Shown here one piece after another: positions 36,070 to 45,112 of a DNA stretch of 64,000 bases. The position numbers and the translations under genes were made by a program. The DNA lies in NCBI RefSeq assembly GCF_900116345.1, contig NZ_FPAH01000001.1, positions 114,214 to 178,213 of the forward strand, written 5' to 3'. The notes below the pieces were generated by a model. It saw nothing but the letters and a program-made list of their open reading frames with translations, searched no databases and was not told the origin of the DNA. Numbering within the stretch: the first letter of the stretch is position 1; each line of letters opens with the position of its first letter. The DNA is from Succinivibrio dextrinosolvens (lineage in GTDB: Bacteria > Pseudomonadota > Gammaproteobacteria > Enterobacterales > Succinivibrionaceae).

Positions 36070-36340
36070 AGCTTTCAGAGTTTCCCTTGCCAAGATCCGC
36101 ATGGAATAAAGAGTTTAGATAGGTTTTTATACTTAAACGGGGAAAAACTAGTACTGCTACAGGGAAGATCTAATACCTCTATAGGGAGCAAACTTGTACT
36201 TTTCTAGGGAGAATCTCTTATACCTATCTCGGGAGCTGCTTATCATCAGACGGGGAATCCTTTAAAAGCTTTCCAACAACTTTCCCACAATCTTTCGACA
36301 AGTTATCCACAACTTTCCCACTTTTTTCTAATAAAATATC
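36070..36340 (+). repeat. Origin-like module 2 with six iterons and a DnaA box
   Basis: A diverged copy of module 1: AGAGTTTCCCTTGCC and ATCCGCATGGAATAA, then six iterons starting at about 36126, 36148, 36170, 36193, 36217 and 36239 (22-24 bases apart), then TTTCCCACAA twice. A perfect DnaA box TTATCCACA lies at 36303-36311 between these. Confidence 0.8.
36303..36311 (+). promoter_or_regulatory. DnaA box
   Basis: Perfect match to the consensus TTATCCACA, 47 bases after the last iteron of module 2. It marks this module as the likely functional oriV. Confidence 0.75.
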
Positions 36341-36398
36341 TTTACAGTTTCTAATAAATCATTTCCAGGAGTCTAGTTAGTTTATGTTGGTTGTTAAG

Positions 36399-37771
36399 CT
36401 TGTACTTATATGGGGACTTATTATTGATTGTAGGTGGTGTCTTCATAAATCCGATATAAAAGCCGTTTAGAGAAAAATTACTTATTTGGGCTTAGCCTTT
36501 GAACCATATTACTTGTACTTATATCGGGAAAAAAATATCTCTTGTACTCATATGGGGAAAGACATTTATTCCTTATATAACTATTTGATTTTACGACTAT
36601 ATATTCCTCTTTTCTCTTTGTGCTTGTACTTATCTGGGGAGAACTTGAACCTGAATGGGGAAAGACGGATTAAATGCATATAACATCTTGTTTTATAAAC
36701 ATAAATATCAATTCTTATTCGTTAAACTTGTACTTGTTTAGGGAATGTTTTTCAATGCAAAATTAAGTTGTCTTAAGGTTTGAATTGGTTTCTTCTGGAC
36801 GTTAAAAATCTTCTATTTGTTTGTACTCATATGGGGAGAGCTTATACCTATTTGGGGATCTTGAACCTAGCATATTTTTTTTTGCTTTACCGAACGGAAT
36901 CCTTTTTTATCTTGTGCTTATACTTGAATGGGGAATCTTGTACCTGTTTGGGGAAATTTAAATAACGACAATTAACTGTTTGATTCTTCAAAATATCTGT
37001 TAGTTTAGTTTGCTCATCTTATACCTATATGGGGAGTGCTTGTACTGCTTTGGGGAATATAGTAAAAACCAACTATAACCTACTGATATTAAAAGAGTTA
37101 TTGTATTTTGTCTTTCTGTATCTTATACCTAAATAGGGAAAGCTTATACTTATATGGGGAATTTATTTTTTCCTGGCAAATTGATTCATAAAAAAGATAT
37201 TAAAGACTTTTGTTTGAATTCAAATATTGCAGCTTATCCTCAGAGCGGAAAAGTATGTACTTAGATAGGGAAAACTTGTACTTAAATAGGGACTCTCTAT
37301 CAGTCACTGTCATCCCCTTATTTTCTGCGGATTGTTGGTATCAGTGGTTTTAGACTTATACTTTTTTGGGGAGAGCTTATACCTATATGGGGAGTTCTCT
37401 TGCAAAAAAAAAGATTGCTTAACATAACTGTTTTCGTCTGGAGCTGCATCCTTTTCTCATACTTAAATAGGGACTTCTTATACTCAAATGGGGAAATATT
37501 TACCGAATCCCTTCTTCTATAATTCTTAATCAAAGCGATTTATAAGCGGTTTAAGTGATATGTCTGACAAGCCTTGTACTCATATGGGGAGAGAATAATA
37601 AGTACAAGTTACATGTTTTATATCCTGATACCATTCTAAACTAGTACCTTTTTGGGGAGTTGTCATCGGATATAGAGCTGTTATTTATAAATCCGATATA
37701 TATGCCTTTCCTTGTTGTATGTGTCTTCTCAGTTGTCTATGTGTGTAACAGTACTTGTACTTGAATGGGGA
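36399..37771 (+). repeat. Extended iteron field, about 24 copies, mostly paired
   Basis: Copies of CTTGTACTTATATGGGGA or CTTATACCTATATGGGGA start at 36399, 36512, 36541, 36623, 36644, 36727, 36820, 36841, 36917, 36937, 37018, 37039, 37122, 37143, 37233 (weak), 37254, 37275, 37355, 37376, 37456, 37477, 37573, 37641 and 37754. Eight pairs have start-to-start spacing of 20-21 bases, and from 36820 the pairs recur about every 100 bases. All are in the same orientation as rep. The spacers are AT-rich and unrelated, except that ATAAATCCGATATA occurs near 36443 and near 37684. Confidence 0.85.
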
Positions 37772-38240
37772 CATGCTAGATGTTTTATCTTATTTTCTAA
37801 CGGAATCGTTTCGTATGAGTATTTAGGCGTTTCTATGCCAGAAGTTAATTATTTTATACTTATGAAAACTGATAGAAATGTATAGATAATTGTATAAACT
37901 TGTACTTATCTTATTACATTAAAGTACTAGTTTATATGAATTATATTTAAGATATAAATTTGTCGCTTTTTCATAAAGTACCTTTTTAATATATTTTACA
38001 TGCAGTTAACTTAATGCAACTAAGCAAACAAATAAAATACGGAAATACAAAAAGTTATTTGAGTAATTATTAAAAATTTCAATTTACTTAAAACGTCATT
38101 TTTTCAGATTGATTTCGTCTGTTTTTATTATTCTCTTTTGTGTTCGATCACAATTAATCTTCTTTTATACTTGACAGTCTATCGCTTTAAGTTTAAGTTT
38201 ATCTTTGTATGATTTTTTGTGCTATTAAAGAGAACTAAGA
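37772..38240 (+). promoter_or_regulatory. AT-rich region and promoter of the rep gene
   Basis: About 400 bases of AT-rich DNA with one half iteron, CTTGTACTTAT, near 37899. The rep promoter is clear: TTGACA at 38171-38176, a 17-base spacer, and TAAGTT at 38194-38199. The ribosome site AAAGAG lies shortly before the ATG at 38241. Confidence 0.65.
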
Positions 38241-39353
38241 ATGGCTAATACAGCTAAAGAGAATAAAAAGTCTAAGGATTCCAAATCTGAAAAAGAGTCT
38301 AACGAATCTAAGGACTACAAATTAGTTAAGGCATCCAAGATGCCTAAAGCTGTTGTCGCCTATTCTAATGATTTAAACCAGATTTCATTAGGAACTCTTA
38401 ATGAGCAGGAGCAGAATCTTTTGTTCTCTCTGTTAGTGAGACTTAAAGATAAAGGTCATGCTCCGGTTGTATTTTCGAACACCGATCTCTCGAATATGGT
38501 CGTTAAAAATTATACAACAAAAGAACTTACCAAACTTGTTTTATCTCTCAAAGATCATTTCTTTAAACTTGATTTTACTCAGATTATTCCTCAGAAAGAC
38601 GGAGGCAAAGTCTTAAAGACTATCAATCTGTTTAAGACTATGGAAATCAAGCTTGATTCAGCTGAAGAAATTGAAAATCTGACTTTGGAAGTTAATGAAC
38701 AGTTTGAATATATCTTAAGTAAACTCAAGAGTAACTTTACTAAGTTTGAGCTGGCTAATTTCCTTGTTCTAAAGGGAAAGTATTCCAAAACTCTGTTTAG
38801 ACTGCTTACTCAGTATAAAAACATGGGTAAGGCTTATAATAAGCCGGTTAACTCTATCAGCTTTGATTGGAAGATGTTCAAAGATCTGATGGGCATTCCA
38901 AAATCTTCAATCTATACTACCGCTCGTATTGAGAAACAGATTTTACTTCCAGCTATTGGTGAAATATCCTGGACTCAGATTGATATGCTGACAAACTATA
39001 ATGGCGTTGAGTTCCCTTATTTCATCAATCTTCAATACAAGAAAATTAAAAAAGATCCAACCAAGAAGACTTCTCCGGTTGTGGAAATCGAGTTTACCTG
39101 GGATCGCAACGATCTGCTGCTGGCTAAACTTGATCCTGATGCAGAAAGAAGAAAACAGCTTTCTGATGAATTTGAGAAGGTAAAAGAGCTAGGCAAGGAA
39201 TTCATTGACTTATGGCGCTTGAAACACCGTAATGAGCTGCTTTCTCTAAAAATGGAGAATCTTCTGAATGATGAACCTCCAAAAGAAGATGTTCTTGCAG
39301 ATGCTGCTGAGGCAGAGGTTGTCGCTGTTGAGGAGACCGATACTCCATTCTAG
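38241..39353 (+). CDS. Rep_3-family replication initiator
   Basis: A 370-residue initiator that binds iterons through two winged-helix domains. After a charged 30-residue start it shows the Rep_3 pattern YSNDLNQISLGTLNEQEQNL and a second domain with KGKYSKTLFRLLTQYKNMGK, followed by FKDLMGIP and an LLPAIGEIS helix. The acidic C-terminus is extra. It follows about 36 iterons in the same orientation, so plasmid replication is iteron-controlled. The TnpB element is inserted just behind its stop. Confidence 0.88.
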   Translation: MANTAKENKKSKDSKSEKESNESKDYKLVKASKMPKAVVAYSNDLNQISLGTLNEQEQNLLFSLLVRLKDKGHAPVVFSNTDLSNMVVKNYTTKELTKLVLSLKDHFFKLDFTQIIPQKDGGKVLKTINLFKTMEIKLDSAEEIENLTLEVNEQFEYILSKLKSNFTKFELANFLVLKGKYSKTLFRLLTQYKNMGKAYNKPVNSISFDWKMFKDLMGIPKSSIYTTARIEKQILLPAIGEISWTQIDMLTNYNGVEFPYFINLQYKKIKKDPTKKTSPVVEIEFTWDRNDLLLAKLDPDAERRKQLSDEFEKVKELGKEFIDLWRLKHRNELLSLKMENLLNDEPPKEDVLADAAEAEVVAVEETDTPF

Positions 39354-39405
39354 TTGATAGCAAAGTTAGGTGACATACTCCCACCACTTAACAGAAGTGG
39401 GGGCT
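39350..39405 (-). other. Right end and presumed guide junction of the TnpB element
   Basis: On the minus strand the tnpB transcript runs through the hairpin CCCCCACTTCTGTTAAGTGG to GTATGTCAC ending at 39370. The next 20 bases, CTAACTTTGCTATCAACTAG, are host flank overlapping the rep stop and would be the omega-RNA guide. The exact cut is inferred from the usual design of such elements. Confidence 0.55.
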
Positions 39406-40620
39406 TCTTGTTCGATAACTCTATTGAGTTAAGCAGTGAGCTTTTACCTCACAACAAGCTAACCCCGAGTGCCCCTCGGTTTTTGTTTATCTGATTCAGC
39501 AAAAGTCTTTTGCCTTCATTTCGCAGATTTACTGCTGCATTGATATCTCTGTCATGACTTGTTCCACATTGTGGGCAAATCCATTCACGTATGGATAAAT
39601 CCTTGGTTTCCTTATTCTTATATCCACAGACTGAGCATAATTGCGAACTTGGGTAGAACCGGTCAACTTTTACCAGATATTTTCCTTGTTCTTCTAATTT
39701 ATATGAAAGTAATTCTGTGAATCTTCCAAAGGCATTATCATGAACTGATTTTCCAAAATTCAGACTTTGAGACATACCTTTCATATCAAGATTTTCAATA
39801 CATACACAATCATAGACATTGGCTATCTGTCGTGATTTTTTTTGCAGGAAATCTTTTCTGCTGTTGGCTATTTTTTCGTGGACTTTTGCTACCTTAATTC
39901 TTTGTTTAGCTCTATTCTTAGAACCTTTCTTCATCAGAGAAAGCTTTCTCTGTTCTCTTTTCAGCTTTTGCTCTGACTTTCTATAGAAGCGTTCGTATTC
40001 TCCTTTATTACCTTCACTATCTACATACAAATCATGCATGGAGTAATCCATGCCAAGAAAGCTTTTTGGCTCTTTATGTATAACTTCATGTTCGTATTTG
40101 AACAGAATGCTGGCAAAGAATTTACCACTTCCATTCTGACTTATTGTTACCGCTTTAAGGATGTAGCCTTCAGGAATTTCACGGTGCTGTTTTATTTTTA
40201 CAAATCCTACCTTTGGAAGTTTGAGCTTTCCAGATTTAAGTTCAATATTGTTTTTTACAAGATTGGTTGTATAAGAACGTCTTGTATTCTTCTTAGATTT
40301 GAAATTAGGAAAGCCGGTCTTAGGATTATTAAAGAAGTTTTTATATGCTGTCTGTAGATTTATTTGAGCATTTGCCAATGCAAGACTATCCACTTCTTTG
40401 AAATATGGAAAATTTTTCTTGTATTGGGCTGGTGTGTTATTGAGCATTTTTTGAGTTTTCTTGTAATGCTCAATCTTGTCTGCAAGCATTTTGTTGTATA
40501 TAGAACGTACACAGCCGAAAGTCTTTACAAAAAGCTCTTTCTGTTTTTCATCTGGATAAATTCTGAATTTATAGGCTGTGAACATCTTTCTTCATGAAAA
40601 AATATAATAGTTTTTTTTAT
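39370..40620 (-). mobile_element. IS200/IS605-group element with tnpB only (IS1341-like)
   Basis: The element holds one gene, tnpB, and no tnpA. The right end is placed at 39370 by the hairpin and the GTCAC end. The left end lies in the AT-rich stretch after 40586 and cannot be fixed by eye. It sits directly behind rep, so it has not broken any visible gene. Confidence 0.65.
39449..40585 (-). CDS. tnpB: TnpB RNA-guided nuclease (OrfB, IS605 family)
   Basis: A 378-residue protein with an intact RuvC-like catalytic set: Asp180 (GMDYS), Glu264 (CIENLDMKG) and Asp347 in HDRDINAA, and a zinc finger with Cys317, Cys320, Cys337 and Cys340. TnpB proteins are omega-RNA-guided DNA endonucleases and ancestors of Cas12. 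The length is typical. The basic N-terminal half is complete. Nothing suggests inactivation. Confidence 0.93.
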   Translation of the reverse strand: MFTAYKFRIYPDEKQKELFVKTFGCVRSIYNKMLADKIEHYKKTQKMLNNTPAQYKKNFPYFKEVDSLALANAQINLQTAYKNFFNNPKTGFPNFKSKKNTRRSYTTNLVKNNIELKSGKLKLPKVGFVKIKQHREIPEGYILKAVTISQNGSGKFFASILFKYEHEVIHKEPKSFLGMDYSMHDLYVDSEGNKGEYERFYRKSEQKLKREQRKLSLMKKGSKNRAKQRIKVAKVHEKIANSRKDFLQKKSRQIANVYDCVCIENLDMKGMSQSLNFGKSVHDNAFGRFTELLSYKLEEQGKYLVKVDRFYPSSQLCSVCGYKNKETKDLSIREWICPQCGTSHDRDINAAVNLRNEGKRLLLNQINKNRGALGVSLL

Positions 40621-40857
40621 AAAAGTATAATAACACATTACATTATATATTACTAATATAAATATAACATAAAGTGATAGATATTTAGAGGTGGAGTAAT
40701 TACTTCAATAAAAACTAACAGAAAAATAGATATTGATTTAGGTAGGGTAAAAGCAATTCATCCCACTACCTATAGAGGTAGGGGAATTCTTGCTAGATAT
40801 CGTTAAAAATCAAACAAGTTGGTAATTTGATTTATTGTGAACAATTTCTTTTTTGTG
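40586..40857. other. Intergenic region with an inverted repeat
   Basis: AT-rich left flank of the TnpB element, then a possible hairpin with AGGTAGGG and CCCACTACCT around 40740-40772 and a GGTAGGGGA motif at 40777-40785. No gene. Confidence 0.35.
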
Positions 40858-41778
40858 CTAGTGTTCCTTTTCGCATTTGTCTTTGAGGACGTCGCTCAAA
40901 TCTTTAAGTCTTTTGTTACGCCCCTTTAATTCTGCTGAATCGGCATATTCAATATCAAAGCAGAAGAAATCATAGTAATTTAGCTTAAATCCATGTTTCT
41001 TAGGTCTATAGCCACAGTAATACATATCACTACGATCTGTTCCCTGATACTTGTGTAAATTATCTTCTGTTGGGGCGTAACTGTGAAAAACGCTATACTC
41101 CGACCTTTTGTCTTTATCCGTCTTTTCAATCCATGGTGATTCTATGAATCTGACTATATCTCCCTTCTTAAAAGGCAGAGGAATAGTGATATACATGCAG
41201 TCTGTATAATGATCTTGCGGTTTGATGTTTATATCGTTAGCATAACAGTCCAAAAGCATCAGCTCCTTATCCATATAAGCCACGGCATATGGCAGCTCCA
41301 GATATTTCTGTTTGAAATATTCACGGTCAAATGCATCCTCGAAAGGAATTTTTTTCACCTTAAAATAGTTGTAGCAATCAGATTCTTCTTCAATTCGATT
41401 AAGGCCGTTTTCATAATTTTGAAAAGTCCCGATAAGTTTGTATCTACGTGAATCTGACAATCCGTAAAGCTGATAGCAGAAACGTTTATCCTCTTCTTTT
41501 AGGAAAGCAATCTGTCTATTTAAATTATCAAGGTAGTTGTCAATGAAGTCATGCAGTCTTATCCCCACTAATTCCTCAAAAAATTTGTTGGTAATTGATA
41601 CAAGTTTGTCGTTTGTAGCTGTTTCTTTCTGCTCCTTTAATGCAGAGATTCTTTCATCAACAGTTAGAAAATGATTATTGAGTAGCAGAAACAATATCTG
41701 CTCTGAACTAAGTCTGTAATCAATTTCCCGCAGATAATGCTGAATGTTTTTTGAGTTAATAAACTTAATGCCATCCAT
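40858..41778 (-). CDS. Unknown protein in the phosphatase operon
   Basis: A 306-residue cytoplasmic-looking protein, helical in its first half with a charged coiled-coil-like stretch (about 45-95). The second half contains KKGDIVRFIESPW and a GYRPKKHGFKLNYYDF block; I recognise no family. It starts 2 bases after the PPP-type phosphatase stop, so it is the last gene of a four-gene operon driven by regulon promoter B. Confidence 0.55.
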   Translation of the reverse strand: MDGIKFINSKNIQHYLREIDYRLSSEQILFLLLNNHFLTVDERISALKEQKETATNDKLVSITNKFFEELVGIRLHDFIDNYLDNLNRQIAFLKEEDKRFCYQLYGLSDSRRYKLIGTFQNYENGLNRIEEESDCYNYFKVKKIPFEDAFDREYFKQKYLELPYAVAYMDKELMLLDCYANDINIKPQDHYTDCMYITIPLPFKKGDIVRFIESPWIEKTDKDKRSEYSVFHSYAPTEDNLHKYQGTDRSDMYYCGYRPKKHGFKLNYYDFFCFDIEYADSAELKGRNKRLKDLSDVLKDKCEKEH

Positions 41779-41780
41779 GG

Positions 41781-42644
41781 TTATATCTCTTTTAGAATCA
41801 GTTCTTTCTCAACACACTTTTTTACCTGCTCAAGTGTGTACCATGGAGTATCAACCTCGGTGCAGATTGTCCCTATAATTCTGTATCTGCAGTTTGTATG
41901 ATTATCATCTGGCTCAATTTCCATCGCCAGTTTGATCATGTGTCCAGTATCAAGTTCTACCCCATAATTTTGTCTTATCACATGGGGAGGCATCGGAGTA
42001 TGTCCACTTACAGAGAAAACTTCCTTGTCATTAAAAATACGGGGTTCGTATCTATATTGGTCTAGAGCGGTCCTAGGTCTTCTCCAGAGAAAAGTATCGT
42101 CAAAGTTCTGTGGATCAAACGGATTTTCGCAGAATTTAACTTTGTCATGAGCTGGAATTCCTGCATGGGATAACAGAATATTTCCGCTAAGATAATGTGA
42201 CTGACAGCGTCTGATGTAATCATCATAGATTTTTGGAAATCTGATTTTATTTTTGTTCTCGATGTAATCAGCACCTTCAGCAATGGCTTTGTCAAAGGAA
42301 TCAAGTGTTTTATCTCCACCGTTTACGGTATGCCATAATGGTGTCCAATTTTTGTAATGCACAGTCTCCGGATATAGAGCTTCTAAAGACATGAATTCAT
42401 GGTTTCCAAGAATACACAATGCATCAAGCTCCAGAAGTGTTTTTATAACACCGTAGCTGTCAGGACCACGATCAATCGCATCACCCAGAAATACGACCTT
42501 AGAACCTCCGTCATAATGCTTAAGCAGTCGTGACATCGCCTGACTGCAGCCATGCAGATCAGTCATGACAAACAGCTTTTCTGTAGGACTGAATCCTTTA
42601 ACTTCGTAATAAGGTGTAACAAATGTTTCTGTATCCATTGTCAT
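41781..42644 (-). CDS. PPP-type metallophosphoesterase
   Basis: A 287-residue calcineurin-like phosphoesterase. The metal-binding signatures are clear: TDLHGC (Asp29, His31), GDAIDRGPDS (Asp55), LGNHEF (Asn81, His82) and a late HAGIP and SGHTPM. This is the serine/threonine protein phosphatase or Ap4A hydrolase branch, and the natural substrate cannot be told from the sequence. It is the third gene of the operon from promoter B. Together with the phosphoesterase at 62290 it gives the regulon two members of the superfamily. Confidence 0.85.
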   Translation of the reverse strand: MTMDTETFVTPYYEVKGFSPTEKLFVMTDLHGCSQAMSRLLKHYDGGSKVVFLGDAIDRGPDSYGVIKTLLELDALCILGNHEFMSLEALYPETVHYKNWTPLWHTVNGGDKTLDSFDKAIAEGADYIENKNKIRFPKIYDDYIRRCQSHYLSGNILLSHAGIPAHDKVKFCENPFDPQNFDDTFLWRRPRTALDQYRYEPRIFNDKEVFSVSGHTPMPPHVIRQNYGVELDTGHMIKLAMEIEPDDNHTNCRYRIIGTICTEVDTPWYTLEQVKKCVEKELILKEI

Positions 42645-42683
42645 TTGTGCGTTATCCTTTGGGGTAGACCTTCATTTAGTTTT

Positions 42684-42923
42684 TTATACCCATGCTGCAG
42701 TGCTCTCTTTAGGCAGTTTTATTCCATCTTTTACTAGAAAGTAGATATGCAAAACAGCATGACCTGCATAATAGTAGTCAATATCAGTCATATCTGAGTA
42801 AATCTCTCTGGTCTTCGGATTAAAATGCAAAAAGAAATCTGGCCTTTTAATCCTATCTATTACATGACAGTCCATTGATACCGTTCCGTCTTCATGCATG
42901 GTAATGTTTCTTAGCTTAACCAT
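42684..42923 (-). CDS. Small unknown protein in the phosphatase operon
   Basis: A 79-residue protein with alternating strand-like segments, for example TVSMDCHVIDRI and FFLHFNPKTREIYSDM. It lies between the genes at 42935 and 41781 with short gaps. No family recognised. Confidence 0.5.
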   Translation of the reverse strand: MVKLRNITMHEDGTVSMDCHVIDRIKRPDFFLHFNPKTREIYSDMTDIDYYYAGHAVLHIYFLVKDGIKLPKESTAAWV

Positions 42924-42934
42924 AAGAACAGTTC

Positions 42935-43342
42935 CTATTTGAAATGGTTAACAAACTCGATTACTGTTTTAAGCTCATAAATCAAAGTCTTCTCATCAAG
43001 GCATACGCCTTTCTCTTTGTCATATGTATGATTTAAGTCAACTCCAAGAAAGATTAACCCTTCAAAAAGATGCTTAAATCTTCTCAATATCGGAGGTATT
43101 TTCCTCTCCCATGAAATATCAACACCTTCAGGAAGTTCATATGTATTCTCAAGAGCCATATCAATCGCAGAACTGTATTCATCATCAAAGGCTATATATC
43201 CAACCAAAAAATCTTCATATCTGTTGGATAGTCTTGCAGAAAAACATCTGAAACCGTCTATTGAGAACTCCTTGAATTCTGAAATATCCTTTGAAAATCC
43301 TTTAAGTTTGCTGAACTCGCCGTTGACCTGAAGTTCTTCCAT
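42935..43342 (-). CDS. Unknown protein, first gene after regulon promoter B
   Basis: A 135-residue protein with no signal peptide or membrane helix. It contains RRFKHLFEGLIFLGVDLNHT and appears alpha/beta. Its ribosome site is GGGGA within a TAGGGGA motif just before the ATG. It opens the four-gene operon with the PPP-type phosphatase. No family recognised. Confidence 0.55.
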   Translation of the reverse strand: MEELQVNGEFSKLKGFSKDISEFKEFSIDGFRCFSARLSNRYEDFLVGYIAFDDEYSSAIDMALENTYELPEGVDISWERKIPPILRRFKHLFEGLIFLGVDLNHTYDKEKGVCLDEKTLIYELKTVIEFVNHFK

Positions 43343-43489
43343 CGTTATCCCCTATTTCTTTAAAAGCAGAACTGTGCTCCCTAAGCCTTTCTTAACGATT
43401 TTTCCAAATAATAATTTCATAATGCTTAAGATTTGGAACGATCATGTGCTAAAGCCAATGTTCTTCATTTCTTCTGCTTTTATGTTTAT

Positions 43490-43530
43490 ATTGTATTGAT
43501 TAGATCTCTCAGAATTTATGAGAATGAAAA
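43490..43530 (-). promoter_or_regulatory. Shared accessory promoter, copy B
   Basis: On the minus strand TTTTCA, then the TTCTCA core (43524 down to 43519), TAAATTC, TGAGAGA; the -10 TACAAT is at 43495 down to 43490, exactly 29 bases after the core start. Confidence 0.7.
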
Positions 43531-43668
43531 TTTTGATTTTTATTTTGAAAAAAATTACTGCAATATTGAGATTAGAGGGCGGGAATTCGGAAGTCTAAGC
43601 TTTGTCTAACAGAGCTCTTGTAGCATTGAACCTTATTTAACCGTTCTTTCATAAGGAATATTGCAAAA

Positions 43669-43863
43669 ATGTTACAAACCAAAGAACTCTTTTCAAATCC
43701 GGATTTTCAAGAAGATAACCTAGAGAAAGTCTTGAATAAGTTTTTAGAAGAAAACAAGTTATTGAAAATAATTGATATCAAATACAATAGAGTTTGTAGT
43801 GATATGGGGCAATATTCCTCTGCTTTAGTGATTTACGAAGTGAACGAACAGAATAATAGCTAA
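43669..43863 (+). CDS. Small Cse60-like protein, possible
   Basis: A 64-residue protein with a helix (NLEKVLNKFLEENKLLK) followed by two strands, IIDIKYN and YSSALVIYEV. The layout resembles the small Spore_Cse60-like family. An AAGGA ribosome site lies 11 bases upstream. It is tail to tail with the recombinase gene. Function unknown. Confidence 0.5.
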   Translation: MLQTKELFSNPDFQEDNLEKVLNKFLEENKLLKIIDIKYNRVCSDMGQYSSALVIYEVNEQNNS

Positions 43864-43868
43864 TTTAT

Positions 43869-44843
43869 CTACCCAGCTTTGCGATTCATCAGATGAACAG
43901 CCTTTCTCATGCTGTCATCGCCACGACGGTCGTAAATCTGGGTAGTTGTAATACTAGCGTGACCCATCATGTTCTTTACAGTATTTATGTCTACCCCCAT
44001 TCCAAGCAGATTGGAGGCATAAGTTCTACGTAAATCATGAGGAGTCCAGCGTTTCATGTTGATCTTGTTAGCCCAATCCTGGGTGATTCTGTAGATTCTG
44101 TATGGCGTAAGTTTCTTTTCGAGAACATTATCGTGCTTGTCTACCAGACTGAAACATGCACCAGGGCTATCTTTACGGATAAAGAACCATTCTTTTAATC
44201 GCTCCACGGTTTCATCGGGTATGTAGCATTTTCTTTCTTTGTTACCCTTTCCGATTACGGTGAGGTACGGATCATCTTCGTTTAGATGAACGTTATCAAA
44301 CTGTAATTCGGCAACCTCAGCTCTACGTAAACCGCAGCCTAACAGACATGAAATTATTGCTCGGTCACGAATAGCTTTTGAGCTGTCATAGCTATCAAGT
44401 TCCTCGAAGAGTTCATTCAGTTCCCCGTCATTTAAGGCTCTACCCTTGTGTACACGTGAGCCTCTGGCGCCCTTAACTTTTTTGATGAGCTCATAATCAC
44501 GAGTTGAGATAACGTCATGAGCCCAGAGTCTTCTGGCAACGGATTTTAAGGCAACGAGAATGATGTTAACGCTTGCCGGAGCGTAATCCTGAGTTAGACG
44601 GGTGACGATTGCTGCAACTAGACTGTCTTTTAGTCCTACCCAATTGAATTCTTCAATTGTGGTGTTTATTGCAGTCATGGCTATATTCAGACAATAAACC
44701 ATGGTCTTGCGGGAACGTTCAGACTGTAGGGAGACAAGATATTCCTGAATGGCCAGAATACCGATATTTGCGTTATCACGTGTCAGTGTAAGCGAATATA
44801 GATTGTCACCTGACATAACAGTTCTCCCAAGGTGTTTGTTCAT
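43869..44843 (-). CDS. Tyrosine recombinase (XerC/D-like integrase)
   Basis: A 324-residue site-specific recombinase. The N-terminal SAM-like core-binding domain (about 25-115) is followed by the catalytic domain with Arg173 (GLRRAEV), a Lys-bearing GKGNKER turn, His269 and Arg272 (HDLRR), His295 (GHASI) and nucleophile Tyr304 (QIYDRR). All key residues are present. On a plasmid it may resolve multimers or integrate elements. Direct repeats upstream could be its arm or core sites. Confidence 0.88.
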   Translation of the reverse strand: MNKHLGRTVMSGDNLYSLTLTRDNANIGILAIQEYLVSLQSERSRKTMVYCLNIAMTAINTTIEEFNWVGLKDSLVAAIVTRLTQDYAPASVNIILVALKSVARRLWAHDVISTRDYELIKKVKGARGSRVHKGRALNDGELNELFEELDSYDSSKAIRDRAIISCLLGCGLRRAEVAELQFDNVHLNEDDPYLTVIGKGNKERKCYIPDETVERLKEWFFIRKDSPGACFSLVDKHDNVLEKKLTPYRIYRITQDWANKINMKRWTPHDLRRTYASNLLGMGVDINTVKNMMGHASITTTQIYDRRGDDSMRKAVHLMNRKAG

Positions 44844-45112
44844 GTTAAGTATATGACATTTTTATCGTCACTGTAAATTGTTTTGTGCCTTCTTTCAGGA
44901 TTTTAACGTGACTGTAAATTATTTTACGGATTGTAATAAGCATTAAAAAAGTGATCCTGCACTAAACTGCATGATCATGAGCTGAGAAAAGATTGATCCA
45001 TCATTGTAAAGTCAATGATCCAAAGGCATGAAACGAGTGATCATTTAACGAGAAAACCTAAATTTGGACTGTTTTGTTAAACCCTCTTCAAAGCCTTTTG
45101 TATGGGATTTGT
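44844..45112. promoter_or_regulatory. Region upstream of the recombinase with direct repeats
   Basis: ACTGTAAATT occurs at 44870-44879 and again at 44911-44920, 41 bases apart, each followed by a T-rich run. Further on, three TGATC-type words occur (GTGATCCTGC, TTGATCCATC and ATGATCCAAAG). These may be recombinase or accessory binding sites. No gene. Confidence 0.45.

Noticed and set aside
36486..36965. Two small plus-strand ORFs in the iteron field (65 and 61 residues)
   Set aside because: Their proteins are translations of the iteron repeats and AT-rich spacers, without ribosome sites.
36399..37771. A repeat-spacer array that looks like CRISPR
   Set aside because: The repeats are degenerate 18-mers often in close pairs, the spacers have irregular lengths, no cas genes are near, and the array leads into a Rep_3 gene. 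Iterons explain it.
22710..40785. TAGGGGAG copies as plain ribosome binding sites
   Set aside because: Only the related copy at 43348 is placed correctly before a start codon; most are after genes or in long gaps.
44844..45112. An attC/integron-like array formed by the six tandem genes and the recombinase
   Set aside because: The recombinase lacks a recognisable integron-type extra segment, and no palindromic attC sites separate the genes; the units are joined by a simple ribosome-site leader.
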